This document shows, in pieces, positions 31,294 to 39,649 of a DNA stretch of 64,000 nucleotides (positions within the stretch are counted from its first letter, which is position 1; each line of letters begins with the position of its first letter). The position numbers and the translations under genes are program-made. Source of the stretch: DATKRB01 sp036501425 (GTDB lineage: Bacteria; Actinomycetota; Acidimicrobiia; Acidimicrobiales; RAAP-2); contig DASYAI010000073.1 of the NCBI GenBank assembly GCA_036501425.1, forward strand, positions 11,512 to 75,511, in the 5' to 3' direction. A model generated the notes under the pieces. The model made no database searches and was not told where the DNA came from. It saw only the letters and a list, made by a program, of their open reading frames with translations.

Positions 31294-32070
31294 GTGAGCG
31301 AGTCTCGTGGGAGCCACTACGCCACCGATCGGAACCTGCGAGCCCGCCAGCGGTTGTGGGAGCACCAGGAGCCCTCGTTCGATGTCGTCGGGTGGACGCT
31401 GAAGATCGCCGGCGTGGAGCGGGGAATGCGGGTGCTCGACGTCGGCTGTGGCAACGGCCGGTACCTCAGGGCCATGCGACTGCTCGGCCTTGAGGCGATC
31501 GGCTGCGACCTGTCGCCCGGGATGCTCAGCGCCGCCTCGGACAGTGCCGTGGTCGTTGCAGACGCGGTCCGGCTGCCCTTCTGCACCGGGGCGTTCGACG
31601 TCGTGTTGGCGGCGCACATGCTCTACCACGTCGCCGACCGAGTGTCGGCCGCTCACGAGCTGCGCCGGGTGCTATCACCAGAAGGCGCCTGCGTGGCGGT
31701 GGCCAACGGCGCCGGGCATCTGGCCTCGCTGCGCTCGGTGGTCGAGGAAGCGGCGCAGCCGTTGCGCCCCGGCTGGAGGTGGATCGACCCCCTATCGGCG
31801 GCGTTCTCCCTCCAGAACGGAGCCGACCAGCTCGCGGTGGCGTTCGAGGAGGTCCGCTGCATCCTTCCGGAGCGGGCCGGACGGGCCGTGGTCACCGACC
31901 CCGACGTCGTCGCGGGGTACGTCGCCAGCGTGGGCGACGTCTACGGCCACGAGCTCCCCGGCTCGTGGGATCGGGTGGTGGACGGCGTGCGGGCGCGGGC
32001 CGCACTGGCCATCGAGCGGGATGGTGCGTTCCCCGTCGAGGGACAGGTCGGGGCCTTCGTCTGCCGCTAG
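31294..32070 (+). CDS. Class I SAM-dependent methyltransferase beside hipBA
   Basis: 258 residues. SAM motif I is MRVLDVGCGNGRYL, motif II GCDLSPGML, and the post-motif segment VVADAVRLPF then FDVVLAAHMLYHVAD. This is a ubiE/Methyltransf_11-type fold. The GTG at 31294 has GGGGAGAA upstream and comes 17 bases after the hipA stop, so it is probably the third gene of the hipBA transcript. The substrate cannot be read from sequence. Being encoded with a kinase toxin raises the possibility that it acts on the same pathway, but many such genes are unrelated passengers. Base composition is like that of the neighbours. Confidence 0.8.
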   Translation: MSESRGSHYATDRNLRARQRLWEHQEPSFDVVGWTLKIAGVERGMRVLDVGCGNGRYLRAMRLLGLEAIGCDLSPGMLSAASDSAVVVADAVRLPFCTGAFDVVLAAHMLYHVADRVSAAHELRRVLSPEGACVAVANGAGHLASLRSVVEEAAQPLRPGWRWIDPLSAAFSLQNGADQLAVAFEEVRCILPERAGRAVVTDPDVVAGYVASVGDVYGHELPGSWDRVVDGVRARAALAIERDGAFPVEGQVGAFVCR

Positions 32071-32130
32071 CGCGGGCCCTCGCCCGGCGACGCCGAAATA
32101 ATCCGCCAGGGCGCGGCGTTGACCGCCAGC

Positions 32131-32847
32131 ATGCAGGTAGAGATCTTTTCCGACGTGGTGTGTCCGTGGTGTGCGGTGGGAAAGCGGCGCTTCGAGGCGG
32201 CCCTCGGACGCTTTGCCCATGCCGACCAGGTGGAAGTGGTCTGGCGGGCCTATGAGCTGGACCCCCACGCCCCGGCCCGGCGCGAGGGTGACTACGCCGA
32301 GCGCTTGGCGCAGAAGTACGGGACGACCCGCGAGCAGGCCGTCGCCATGCACGACCAGCTCACCGCCACCGCGGCCGCCGAGGGGCTGGACTTCCACTTC
32401 GAGCGGGCCCAGGCGGGGAACACCTTCGACGCCCACCGGCTCCTGCACTTCGCCCTCGAGCAGGGTCCGGCCGTCCAGAACGCCTTGAAGGAGCGGTTCC
32501 TCGTCGCCTACTTCACCGAGGGCGAGGCCATCGGTGAGGCCGATACGCTGGTGCGGCTGGCGGCCGAGGTCGGGCTGGACGCCGCCGAGTGCGCCGAGAT
32601 CCTGGCCGGTGACCGCTACGCCGACGAGGTCCGCGCCGACGAGCGCGAGGCGCACGAGATCGGGGTGACCGGGGTCCCGTTCTTCGTCGTCGACTCGAAG
32701 TTCGGCATCCCCGGCGCGCAGGATCCCGACACGTTCCTCAACGTGCTGGAGGAGGCCTGGCGCAGGTCCCACCCGCTCGAGATGGCAGCGGTGGCTGACG
32801 GTTCCGCCGGGACCGCCGCCTGCGAGGGCGACAGCTGCGTCGTGTGA
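32131..32847 (+). CDS. DsbA-family oxidoreductase (FrnE-like)
   Basis: 238 residues without a signal peptide, so it is cytoplasmic. The redox motif CPWC is at residues 11-14 in FSDVVCPWCAVGKRRFE. The cis-proline loop is GVTGVPFFVVD. The helical insertion typical of FrnE/2-hydroxychromene isomerase relatives lies between. FrnE proteins act as disulfide oxidoreductases or chaperones under oxidative stress. The C-terminus ends CEGDSCVV with two extra cysteines, as some FrnE proteins have. ATG 32131 starts the conserved sequence; the in-frame TTG at 32119 is less likely. A second thiol-redox gene follows after about 100 bases. Confidence 0.88.
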   Translation: MQVEIFSDVVCPWCAVGKRRFEAALGRFAHADQVEVVWRAYELDPHAPARREGDYAERLAQKYGTTREQAVAMHDQLTATAAAEGLDFHFERAQAGNTFDAHRLLHFALEQGPAVQNALKERFLVAYFTEGEAIGEADTLVRLAAEVGLDAAECAEILAGDRYADEVRADEREAHEIGVTGVPFFVVDSKFGIPGAQDPDTFLNVLEEAWRRSHPLEMAAVADGSAGTAACEGDSCVV

Positions 32848-32948
32848 CCCGGGCTGCCGCACCGGGCGCTCGCGTTAGCGTGGCCGCCAGGTAGCCGAGC
32901 AGTGCCGGTCGTGGGCCGGGGGGCGCTCGGACCGGCGAGGAGCGATCG

Positions 32949-34001
32949 ATGTTGACCGACCGCCTGGATGTCAGCCTCGATGAGCTGCGCGAGCACTCGG
33001 GGTGGGAGCTCAAGCCTGAAGGCGCCTGCCTGGGGGACGTCTGCATCCCGTTGCGGGCGCCGGTCACCCGCGACGACGGCCGGGTCGACCTCGAGGCGTT
33101 CGCCGGCCAGCTGGGCATGCCCGTCGTGGCCGATCCCGCGCACGGCTTGTGGGCACTCGGCCCGGCCGCCGCCGATCACGTCATCGATCAGGCGACGATG
33201 CCCGAGCTCACGCTGTCCGACTTCGAGGGTCGTCCCTACGACCTCTCCGATAGCCGCGGCCGCAAGGTCGTCATGGTGGCGTGGGCGTCGTGGTGCGGGT
33301 GCGCCCGCGACCTCCCCTCGTGGCAGGCCCTCTATGAGGAGCTGGCTCCGCACGGTCTCGACGTCGTGACGGTTGCACTCGACACCAACGTCGACGCGGC
33401 CCGTCCGGCGGCCGAAGCGGCGCAGCAGACCCATCCCTCGCTGGTGGACCCGGCGCACCGCGTCGTGGAGCGCTTCGGGATCACCAACGTCCCCCTCGGC
33501 ATGTGGATCGACGAGAAGGGCGTCATCGTCCGGCCACCGGAGTCGGCGCCCGTGCCGCCCCGAGCGGGTGAGCCCGACCGCGCCGCCATGGTAAGCCAGC
33601 TGCCCGAGGACCAGCTGCGGATCGTGGCCGCCATGACCGCCAACGCCGGCGACCCGACCCGCTACACCGACGCGGTGCGTGACTGGGTGGCCAAGGGCGA
33701 GGAGTCCGAGTTCGTGCTCTCCGAGGAGGAGGTCGTGGCCCGGAGCCGCCCGCTCCCGCCGGAGGCGGCCACGGCGGCCGCCCACTACGAGCTCGGCCAG
33801 CACCTGCACCGCTCGGGGCACGGGCAGGACGCGGTGGCCCATTTCGCCGCGGCGCACGACCTGGACCCGACCAACTGGAGCTACCAGCGCCAGGCGCGTG
33901 CCCTGGTCCACCCGGCGTGGGGAGCGGTCTACGAGCGGGACCTGTTCACCGAGGTCGGGCGGGTCGGTCCGGCGACCTGGCGACCCGCTCCCACCATCTG
34001 A
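32949..34001 (+). CDS. TlpA/AhpC-like thioredoxin-fold protein with CGC motif
   Basis: 350 residues. An N-terminal region (1-80) contains GACLGDVCIPL. A thioredoxin-like domain (about 83-215) has the active-site segment WASWCGCARDLPSW and the cis-proline loop ITNVPLGMWIDEKG. A helical C-terminal part (about 265-325) resembles one or two TPR units (HYELGQHLHRSGHGQDAV). Where TlpA proteins read WCxxC, this one reads W-C-G-C, so the two cysteines are separated by one residue. No signal peptide. The ATG has a GAGGAG Shine-Dalgarno. It lies behind a DsbA-family gene, suggesting thiol stress or repair. The substrate is unknown. Confidence 0.7.
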   Translation: MLTDRLDVSLDELREHSGWELKPEGACLGDVCIPLRAPVTRDDGRVDLEAFAGQLGMPVVADPAHGLWALGPAAADHVIDQATMPELTLSDFEGRPYDLSDSRGRKVVMVAWASWCGCARDLPSWQALYEELAPHGLDVVTVALDTNVDAARPAAEAAQQTHPSLVDPAHRVVERFGITNVPLGMWIDEKGVIVRPPESAPVPPRAGEPDRAAMVSQLPEDQLRIVAAMTANAGDPTRYTDAVRDWVAKGEESEFVLSEEEVVARSRPLPPEAATAAAHYELGQHLHRSGHGQDAVAHFAAAHDLDPTNWSYQRQARALVHPAWGAVYERDLFTEVGRVGPATWRPAPTI

Positions 34002-34109
34002 CGGGTCTGACGGGTCTGACGGGCCGACCCGAGCTCAGGGTGACGGGCCGACCCGAGCTCAGGGGGACGGGCTCGGGCTCAGGGTGACGGGCTCGGGCTC
34101 AGGATGACG
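33997..34109 (+). repeat. Short tandem repeats at converging gene ends
   Basis: TCTGACGGG occurs three times (33997-34023). It is followed by two 24-base copies of CCGACCCGAGCTCAGGGTGACGGG (34024-34071) and two shorter CTCGGGCTCAGG variants (34072-34109). The array overlaps the stop of the thioredoxin-like gene and supplies the LSPSPSP tail of the gene on the other strand. Confidence 0.85.
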
Positions 34110-34516
34110 ACCGGGATGTCGCGTGACGTCTTCTTCTGATAGGCGTCGTAGCCCTTGTACCAGTCCACGATGCGGGGCCACAGCTCGGCCTTCTCCGCTG
34201 CCGTCGCCACCCGGGCGGTCACCGTGCTCGACTCGCCGCGCCGCTGGATCGTCGCTGTGGGGTCGGCCACCAGGTTCAGGTACCACGCCGGATGGTGGTC
34301 CTGGCCGCCGTTCGAGGCGATGAGGACCAGGTGGTCGCCGTCGGGCAGGTAGTTGACCGGGGTGGTGCGGGGCACGCCGGACTTGCGGCCCTTGGTGGTG
34401 AGCAGCAGCACGTTCGCGGTCCCGAACGAGCCGCCGACCCGGCCCCCGCTCGCCCGGTAGATCCGCACGTGCGCCGCGGGAAGGAGGCGGTTGAGTCGAT
34501 CGCGCACCGTGACCAT
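34079..34516 (-). CDS. Deazaflavin (F420)-dependent nitroreductase family protein (Ddn-like)
   Basis: 145 residues. The split-barrel fold is recognised by TANVLLLTTKGRKSGVPRTTPVNYLPDG, LVLIASNGGQDHHPAWYLNL and DPTATIQ. This family binds the deazaflavin F420 and reduces quinones or nitro compounds in actinobacteria. It implies that the organism makes F420. The ATG at 34516 is supported by TAGCGT 6 bases upstream. The last residues, LSPSPSP, are encoded inside a tandem-repeat array, so the natural C-terminus has been replaced or extended by repeat expansion. Confidence 0.87.
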   Translation of the reverse strand: MVTVRDRLNRLLPAAHVRIYRASGGRVGGSFGTANVLLLTTKGRKSGVPRTTPVNYLPDGDHLVLIASNGGQDHHPAWYLNLVADPTATIQRRGESSTVTARVATAAEKAELWPRIVDWYKGYDAYQKKTSRDIPVVILSPSPSP

Positions 34517-34522
34517 CCGCTC

Positions 34523-34528
34523 ACGCTA
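34523..34528 (-). promoter_or_regulatory. Leaderless -10 (TAGCGT) of the nitroreductase gene
   Basis: TAGCGT on the reverse strand, 6 bases before the ATG at 34516, with no Shine-Dalgarno. Confidence 0.55.
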
Positions 34529-34593
34529 CCGGGCTGGCTCGACCGGCGCCGCCGGGACCCGGTCGCTGTGGCACGCTCCATCCAGCGGGCCCG

Positions 34594-34649
34594 GCGAGCC
34601 GGGCCGGTGGGGCCCGAAGGGAAGCGAGCCGGGCCGGTGGGGCCCGAAG
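34594..34649 (+). repeat. 26-base direct repeat, 2 copies
   Basis: The 26-base segment at 34594-34619, beginning GCGAGCCGGGCC, recurs exactly at 34624-34649, a 30-base period. It lies in the leader of the cyclase gene. Confidence 0.85.
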
Positions 34650-34663
34650 TGGAGGAGACGGCC

Positions 34664-35611
34664 ATGGTCGAGGTGCCGAGCTACGACGAGCTGCCCCCGG
34701 CACCCGAAGGGGGGCGCAGCGGGTGGGGGCTCTTCGGGGCCGAGGACAACGTCGGCCTCCTCAACCTGCTCACGCCCGAGCGGGTGGTGGCCGCTGCCCG
34801 GCTGGTGCGCAAGGGGGCGCTCTTCCCCCTCGATGCGCCGATCGACGCCTTCGTGCCCCCGGTCGCCGCCGGCCGGGGGGCGCCACGCCACCACGTGCTG
34901 CACACGCCGGGCGCCATCGGGTTCGACGACGTGTACGACAACTTCTACCCCCAGGGGTCGAGCCAGTGGGACTCGCTCGGCCACGTCGGCTACACCCCCG
35001 ACGCGTTCTACAACGGGGCGAGCGAGGACGACGTGGCGACCGGCCGGCGCAACGGGATCGAGCACTGGGCCCGGCAGGGGATCGCCGGGCGCGCCGTCGT
35101 GCTCGACATGGTGCGGACCTTCGCCGACGAGGGCCGCACGCTCGATCCGTTTAGCCCGACCGGGTTCGACGTGGACGACCTCGAGCGGGCCCGGCGCCGG
35201 TCCGGGCTGGAGTATCGGACCGGTGACATCCTGGTCGTCCACACCGGGTTCGTCGCCCAGTACCTGCGCCGCCCGGCGCGCGAGCGGGCCCGCATCGCCC
35301 GGGCCGGGAGGTCGGCCGGGATCGCCAGCGGGGAGGAGATGTGCCGGTACCTCTGGAACGCCCACGTCGCCGCCGTGGCGTCGGACACCTTTGCGGTCGA
35401 GACGTTCCCGCCCGACCGGTCGGCGGCCACCGGGTTCTTGCACCGGATCCTGATCGGGCAGTTCGGGATGGCCCTCGGCGAGCTGTGGTGGACCGAGGAC
35501 CTGGCGGCGGACTGCGCCGCCGACGGCGTCTACGAAGCGTTCCTCACCAGCGCGCCCCTGCACGCCCCCGGGGCCATCGGCTCGCCTCCCAACGCGGTGG
35601 CCATCAAGTAG
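34664..35611 (+). CDS. Cyclase-family metal-dependent hydrolase (kynurenine formamidase-like)
   Basis: 315 residues. The family is recognised from GLFGAEDNVGLLNLLTPE near the N-terminus and the metal-site region SSQWDSLGHVGY, which in long cyclase-family proteins replaces HxGTHxD. GDILVVHTGF and the terminal GAIGSPPNAVAIK also fit. Members hydrolyse amide or lactone bonds with a divalent metal; kynurenine formamidase is the best-known relative, but no kynurenine-pathway genes are nearby. The ATG at 34664 follows GGAGGAG. The last codons, including the stop, are duplicated immediately downstream (35599-35636). Confidence 0.82.
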   Translation: MVEVPSYDELPPAPEGGRSGWGLFGAEDNVGLLNLLTPERVVAAARLVRKGALFPLDAPIDAFVPPVAAGRGAPRHHVLHTPGAIGFDDVYDNFYPQGSSQWDSLGHVGYTPDAFYNGASEDDVATGRRNGIEHWARQGIAGRAVVLDMVRTFADEGRTLDPFSPTGFDVDDLERARRRSGLEYRTGDILVVHTGFVAQYLRRPARERARIARAGRSAGIASGEEMCRYLWNAHVAAVASDTFAVETFPPDRSAATGFLHRILIGQFGMALGELWWTEDLAADCAADGVYEAFLTSAPLHAPGAIGSPPNAVAIK

Positions 35612-35710
35612 GGCCCTGGCCATCAAGTAGGGCCCTGGGAAGAAGGGCCCGGCAAGTAGGGCCCTGGGAAGAAGGGCCCGGCAAGTAGGGCCCCGGCAAG
35701 TAGGGCCCCT
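35599..35710 (+). repeat. Tandem duplications seeded by a stop codon
   Basis: A 19-base unit containing ATCAAGTAG, the end of the cyclase gene, is repeated at 35599-35617 and 35618-35636. A 29-base unit with GGCAAGTAGGGCCC follows at 35637-35665 and 35666-35694, and a partial copy runs to 35710. Each copy carries the TAG. Confidence 0.9.
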
Positions 35711-35724
35711 GGCCGGGGCCGGGG

Positions 35725-35730
35725 TAGAGT
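35725..35730 (+). promoter_or_regulatory. -10 (TAGAGT) of purA
   Basis: TAGAGT lies 34 bases before the GTG of purA. GGAGGAAC (35753-35760) is a strong Shine-Dalgarno, so purA has a normal short leader. Confidence 0.45.
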
Positions 35731-35764
35731 GCGCTGTCACCGGTAGCCGGTCGGAGGAACGAGC

Positions 35765-37048
35765 GTGCCCGCAACAGTGGTCGTCGGCACCCAGTGGGGC
35801 GACGAGGGGAAGGGCAAGCTCACCGACCTGCTGGCGGGCGACATGGACGTGGTCGTCCGCTACCAGGGGGGCCACAACGCCGGCCACCGGATCGTGGTGG
35901 AGGGCGAGGCCTTCGCCCTCCAGCTGGTGCCGAGCGGGATCCTCTACCCGCACATCACCCCGGTCATCGGCAACGGCGTGGTGGTCGACCCGGCGGTGCT
36001 GCTCGAGGAGCTCGACGCGCTGGAAGCCAAGGGCATCGACACCGCCCGGCTGGTGGTGAGCGGCAACGCCCACCTGATCATGCCCTACCACCAGGAGCTG
36101 GACCGGGTGACCGAGCGCTACCTGGGCAAGAACGCCCTGGGCACCACCCGTCGGGGCATCGGGCCGGCGTACGCCGACAAGGCGACCCGGGTCGGCTTGC
36201 GGGTCCAGGACCTCCTCGACGCCAAGATCTTCCGCCAGAAGCTCGACGTGGCGCTGAAGGAGAAGAACGCCGTCCTGTCGCGGGTCTACAACCGGCTCCC
36301 GCTCGACGCGGACGAGATCGCCGAGCGTTACCTGGGCCAGTACGCCCCCCGCGTCGCCCCGATGGTCGGTGACTCGGTCGGATTGATCCACGAGGCCCTC
36401 GACGGCGGGCGCAACATCTTGATGGAGGGGGCCCAGGCCACCTTCCTCGACCTCGACCACGGCACCTATCCGTTCGTCACCTCGTCGAACCCGGTGGCCG
36501 GGGGGGCCTGCACGGGGACCGGTCTCGGTCCGCGCGACATCAGCCGGGTGATCGGCATCGCCAAGGCCTACGTGACCCGGGTCGGCGCCGGACCGTTCCC
36601 CACCGAGCTCGCCGACGACACCGGGGAGCTGCTGGTCGAGCGGGGGCACGAGTTCGGGACCAACACCGGCCGCCGCCGGCGCTGCGGGTGGTTCGACGCG
36701 GTGATGCTGCGCCAGGCGGTGCGGCTCAACTCGATGACCGAGGTGGCGCTGACCAAGCTCGACGTGCTGGACACCTTCGAGACGGTGAAGGTCTGCGTCG
36801 CCTACGAGGCGGGAGGCCGGCGCTACGAGCACCCCCCGTACCACCAGTCGGTGCTGCACCAGGTGACCCCGGTCTTCGAGGAGCTGCCGGGGTGGCGGAG
36901 CGACCTGACCGGCGCCACGACGCTGGCCGAGATGCCTGCCGCGGCCCGCCGCTACGTGGACTTCCTGGCCGAGCAGATCGGGGTGCCGGTCCGCATCGTG
37001 GGGGTGGGCCCGGGTCGCGAGCAGTTCGTCTCCTTCGCCTCGGCGTGA
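35765..37048 (+). CDS. purA: Adenylosuccinate synthetase
   Basis: 427 residues. GTQWGDEGKGKLTDLLA forms the GTP/IMP site. QGGHNAGH, RRGIGPAYADKATR and TSSNPVAGGACTGTGLGP are further family signatures. The enzyme condenses IMP with aspartate using GTP on the AMP branch. The GTG at 35765 has a strong GGAGGAAC upstream. It opens the purine run, and the following purD starts 8 bases after its stop. Confidence 0.96.
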   Translation: MPATVVVGTQWGDEGKGKLTDLLAGDMDVVVRYQGGHNAGHRIVVEGEAFALQLVPSGILYPHITPVIGNGVVVDPAVLLEELDALEAKGIDTARLVVSGNAHLIMPYHQELDRVTERYLGKNALGTTRRGIGPAYADKATRVGLRVQDLLDAKIFRQKLDVALKEKNAVLSRVYNRLPLDADEIAERYLGQYAPRVAPMVGDSVGLIHEALDGGRNILMEGAQATFLDLDHGTYPFVTSSNPVAGGACTGTGLGPRDISRVIGIAKAYVTRVGAGPFPTELADDTGELLVERGHEFGTNTGRRRRCGWFDAVMLRQAVRLNSMTEVALTKLDVLDTFETVKVCVAYEAGGRRYEHPPYHQSVLHQVTPVFEELPGWRSDLTGATTLAEMPAAARRYVDFLAEQIGVPVRIVGVGPGREQFVSFASA

Positions 37049-37055
37049 GGGGTCG

Positions 37056-38330
37056 GTGACCGTCTGCGTCATCGGTGCCGGTGGGCGTGAGCACGCCCTG
37101 GCCCGGGTGCTCGCCCGCAGCGACGACGTCGTGGTCACCCCGGGCAACCCCGGGATGCCGGCCACTAGCCCCGAGGGTCACCGCATCGTGACCACCCCGG
37201 CCCCGCCCGAGGAGGTCCCGGCCGACCTCCACGTGATCGGGCCCGAGACCCCGCTCGTCGACGGGATGGCCGACCGGCTGCGGGCGGCCGGGCTCCGGGT
37301 GTTCGGGCCCGGGGCCGACGGCGCCCGGCTCGAGGGCTCCAAGGCGTTCATGAAGGATGTCCTCGCCCGGGCCGGGGTCCCGACGGCCCGCTTCGGCGCG
37401 TTCGACCGGGCGGACGACGCGATCTCGTTCCTGCGCTCCCTGCCCGGCCCCTGGGTCGTGAAGACCGATGGGCTGGCGGCCGGCAAGGGGGTGCTGGTGG
37501 CGCCCACCCTGGCCGAGGCCGAGGCCGACGTGGCGGCCAAGCTGTCGGGGACGGCTTTCGGCGCCGCCGGGCGGCGGGTGGTGATCGAGGAGGCCCTGGC
37601 GGGCGAGGAGTGCTCGCTGCTGGCGATCTGCGACGGCGAGCGGGCGGTGGCCCTCGCCCCGGCGCGGGACTTCAAGCGGATCGGCGACGGCGACGTCGGG
37701 CCCAACACCGGCGGCATGGGCTCCTACTCGGGGCTGGACGAGCTGGACGGCCCGGCGGTCGACGCGCTGATGGAGCTGGCGGTGGCCCCGGTGATCCACG
37801 CCCTGCGGGCGCTGGGGATCGAGTACCGGGGCGTCCTCTACGCCGGGCTGATGCTGACCGAGGACGGCCCCAAGGTGCTCGAGTTCAACGTGCGGTTCGG
37901 GGACCCCGAGACCCAGGTGGTGCTGCCCCGGCTCGCCTCGGACCCGGTCGGGCTGCTCGCCTCGGCGGCCGACGGCCACCTCGGGACCGAGCCCACCTTC
38001 ACCCCCGACGCCGCGGTGTGCGTGGTGCTGGCCGCGGCCGGCTATCCCGCCGAGGTGCGCACCGGGGACCCGATCGAGGGGCTGGGGGACGACGGGCAGC
38101 TGGCGGTGCCGGTCACCGGGACCACGGTCTTCCACGCCGGCACCGCGTCGGGTGCCGGCGGCTTCCGCACCGCCGGGGGGCGGGTGCTCGGGGTGAGCGC
38201 GCTCGGGTCCGACGTGGCCGAGGCCCGCCGGCGGGCCTACCAGGGCGCCGGCCAGCTGCGGTGGCCCGGGGTCCAGCTGCGCCACGACATCGCCGACCGG
38301 GCGGCCCGGCGGGCCGGGGCGGCCCGGTGA
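37056..38330 (+). CDS. purD: Phosphoribosylamine-glycine ligase
   Basis: 424 residues, ATP-grasp fold. The N-terminus is VIGAGGREHALARVLARS. The ATP-grasp core includes VVKTDGLAAGKGVLV, EEALAGEECSLLAICDGE and GPNTGGMGSYS. LEFNVRFGDPETQVVLPRL is the family signature. It makes glycinamide ribonucleotide, the second step of purine synthesis. The start is a GTG with a weak GAGG. Its stop overlaps the purB start as GTGA, so the two are translationally coupled. Confidence 0.96.
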   Translation: MTVCVIGAGGREHALARVLARSDDVVVTPGNPGMPATSPEGHRIVTTPAPPEEVPADLHVIGPETPLVDGMADRLRAAGLRVFGPGADGARLEGSKAFMKDVLARAGVPTARFGAFDRADDAISFLRSLPGPWVVKTDGLAAGKGVLVAPTLAEAEADVAAKLSGTAFGAAGRRVVIEEALAGEECSLLAICDGERAVALAPARDFKRIGDGDVGPNTGGMGSYSGLDELDGPAVDALMELAVAPVIHALRALGIEYRGVLYAGLMLTEDGPKVLEFNVRFGDPETQVVLPRLASDPVGLLASAADGHLGTEPTFTPDAAVCVVLAAAGYPAEVRTGDPIEGLGDDGQLAVPVTGTTVFHAGTASGAGGFRTAGGRVLGVSALGSDVAEARRRAYQGAGQLRWPGVQLRHDIADRAARRAGAAR

Positions 38331-39649
38331 TCCGCCGCTACTCGCCGCCCGACATGGCGGCGCTGTTCAGCGACGAGGCCCGGCTGGCCCGGTGGCTCGA
38401 GGTGGAGCTGCTCGCCACCGAGGCCCAAGAGGCGCTGGGGGTGGTGCCCGCCGGGGTGGCCGCCGCCTGCCGGGCGCGGGCCCCGGTGGTCGACGCGGCG
38501 TTCGTAGCGGCGGTCGAAGAGCGCGAGGCGGTGACCGACCACGACGTGGCGGCGTTCGTCGACGTGGTCCAGCAGGGGATCGGGGCCCCCGAAGGCTCGT
38601 GGATCCACTACGGGCTGACCTCGTCGGACGTGGTGGACACCGCGCTGAGCGCGTGCCTGGTCGACGCGGCGGACCTGCTGGTTGCGGCGGCGGACCAGCT
38701 GCTGGTGGCCCTGCGCGACCGGGCCCGCGAGCTGGTCGCCACGCCGGTGGCCGGCCGGACCCACGGCATGCACGCCGAGCCGACCACCTTCGGGGCCAAG
38801 TTCGCCCTGTGGGCGCTGCAGGTCGACCGCGACCGCCAGCGGCTGCGGGCGGCCCGGCAGCGGATCGCGGTGGGCAAGCTGTCGGGCGCGGTGGGGACCT
38901 ACTCCAACGTCGATCCGGCCGTCGAGGCGCACGTGTGCGCGGCGCTGGGGCTCGAGCCGGTGCCGGCCACCCAGGTCATCGCCCGGGACCGCCACGCCGA
39001 GTACCTCTGGGCGTGCGCGGCGGTCGGGGCGACGGTCGAGCTCATCGGCACCGAGGTGCGGCACCTGGCCCGCAGCGAGCTGGGCGAGGCGGAGGAGCCG
39101 TTCGGCGCCGGGCAGAAGGGGTCCTCGGCCATGCCCCACAAGCGCAACCCGATCCTCTCGGAGCGGCTGTGCGGCCTGGCCCGGGTCCTGCGGGGCTACG
39201 CCGGGGCCGGGCTGGAGGACGTGGCGCTGTGGCACGAGCGGGACATCTCGCACAGCTCGGTGGAGCGGGTGGTGCTCCCCGACGCCAGCCTGCTGGCCTG
39301 CTACGTGCTGCGCCGGGCCACCGGGCTGGTCACAGGGCTGGTGGTCCACCCCGACCGGGCCCTGGCCAACCTGACCGAGGGCTCCTTCGGGCTGGTCTTC
39401 AGCCAGTCGGTGCTCCTGGCCATGGTGGCGGCGGGCATGGGCCGCGACGACGCCTACCGGATCGTCCAGCGCGACGCCCGCACCGCGTGGGCCGAGCGGC
39501 GCCCGTTCCGCGACGTGCTGGCCGCCGATCCCGAGGTGGCCCTCGGGCCGCCCGAGCTGGCGGCCGCCTTCGACCTCCCCCGCGCCCTGCGCCACGCCGG
39601 CCGGGTCGTCGAGGCCCTCGACGCCCTCGAGCTCCCGGGCGAAGCGTGA
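38327..39649 (+). CDS. purB: Adenylosuccinate lyase
   Basis: 440 residues, fumarase/aspartase superfamily. The signature GSSAMPHKRNP is present, with HYGLTSSDVVDTALS and GRTHGMHAEPTTFG supplying active-site histidines. It releases fumarate twice in the pathway, from SAICAR and from adenylosuccinate. It starts at the GTG overlapping the purD stop and ends overlapping purC, so purD-purB-purC are translationally chained. Confidence 0.96.
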   Translation: MIRRYSPPDMAALFSDEARLARWLEVELLATEAQEALGVVPAGVAAACRARAPVVDAAFVAAVEEREAVTDHDVAAFVDVVQQGIGAPEGSWIHYGLTSSDVVDTALSACLVDAADLLVAAADQLLVALRDRARELVATPVAGRTHGMHAEPTTFGAKFALWALQVDRDRQRLRAARQRIAVGKLSGAVGTYSNVDPAVEAHVCAALGLEPVPATQVIARDRHAEYLWACAAVGATVELIGTEVRHLARSELGEAEEPFGAGQKGSSAMPHKRNPILSERLCGLARVLRGYAGAGLEDVALWHERDISHSSVERVVLPDASLLACYVLRRATGLVTGLVVHPDRALANLTEGSFGLVFSQSVLLAMVAAGMGRDDAYRIVQRDARTAWAERRPFRDVLAADPEVALGPPELAAAFDLPRALRHAGRVVEALDALELPGEA

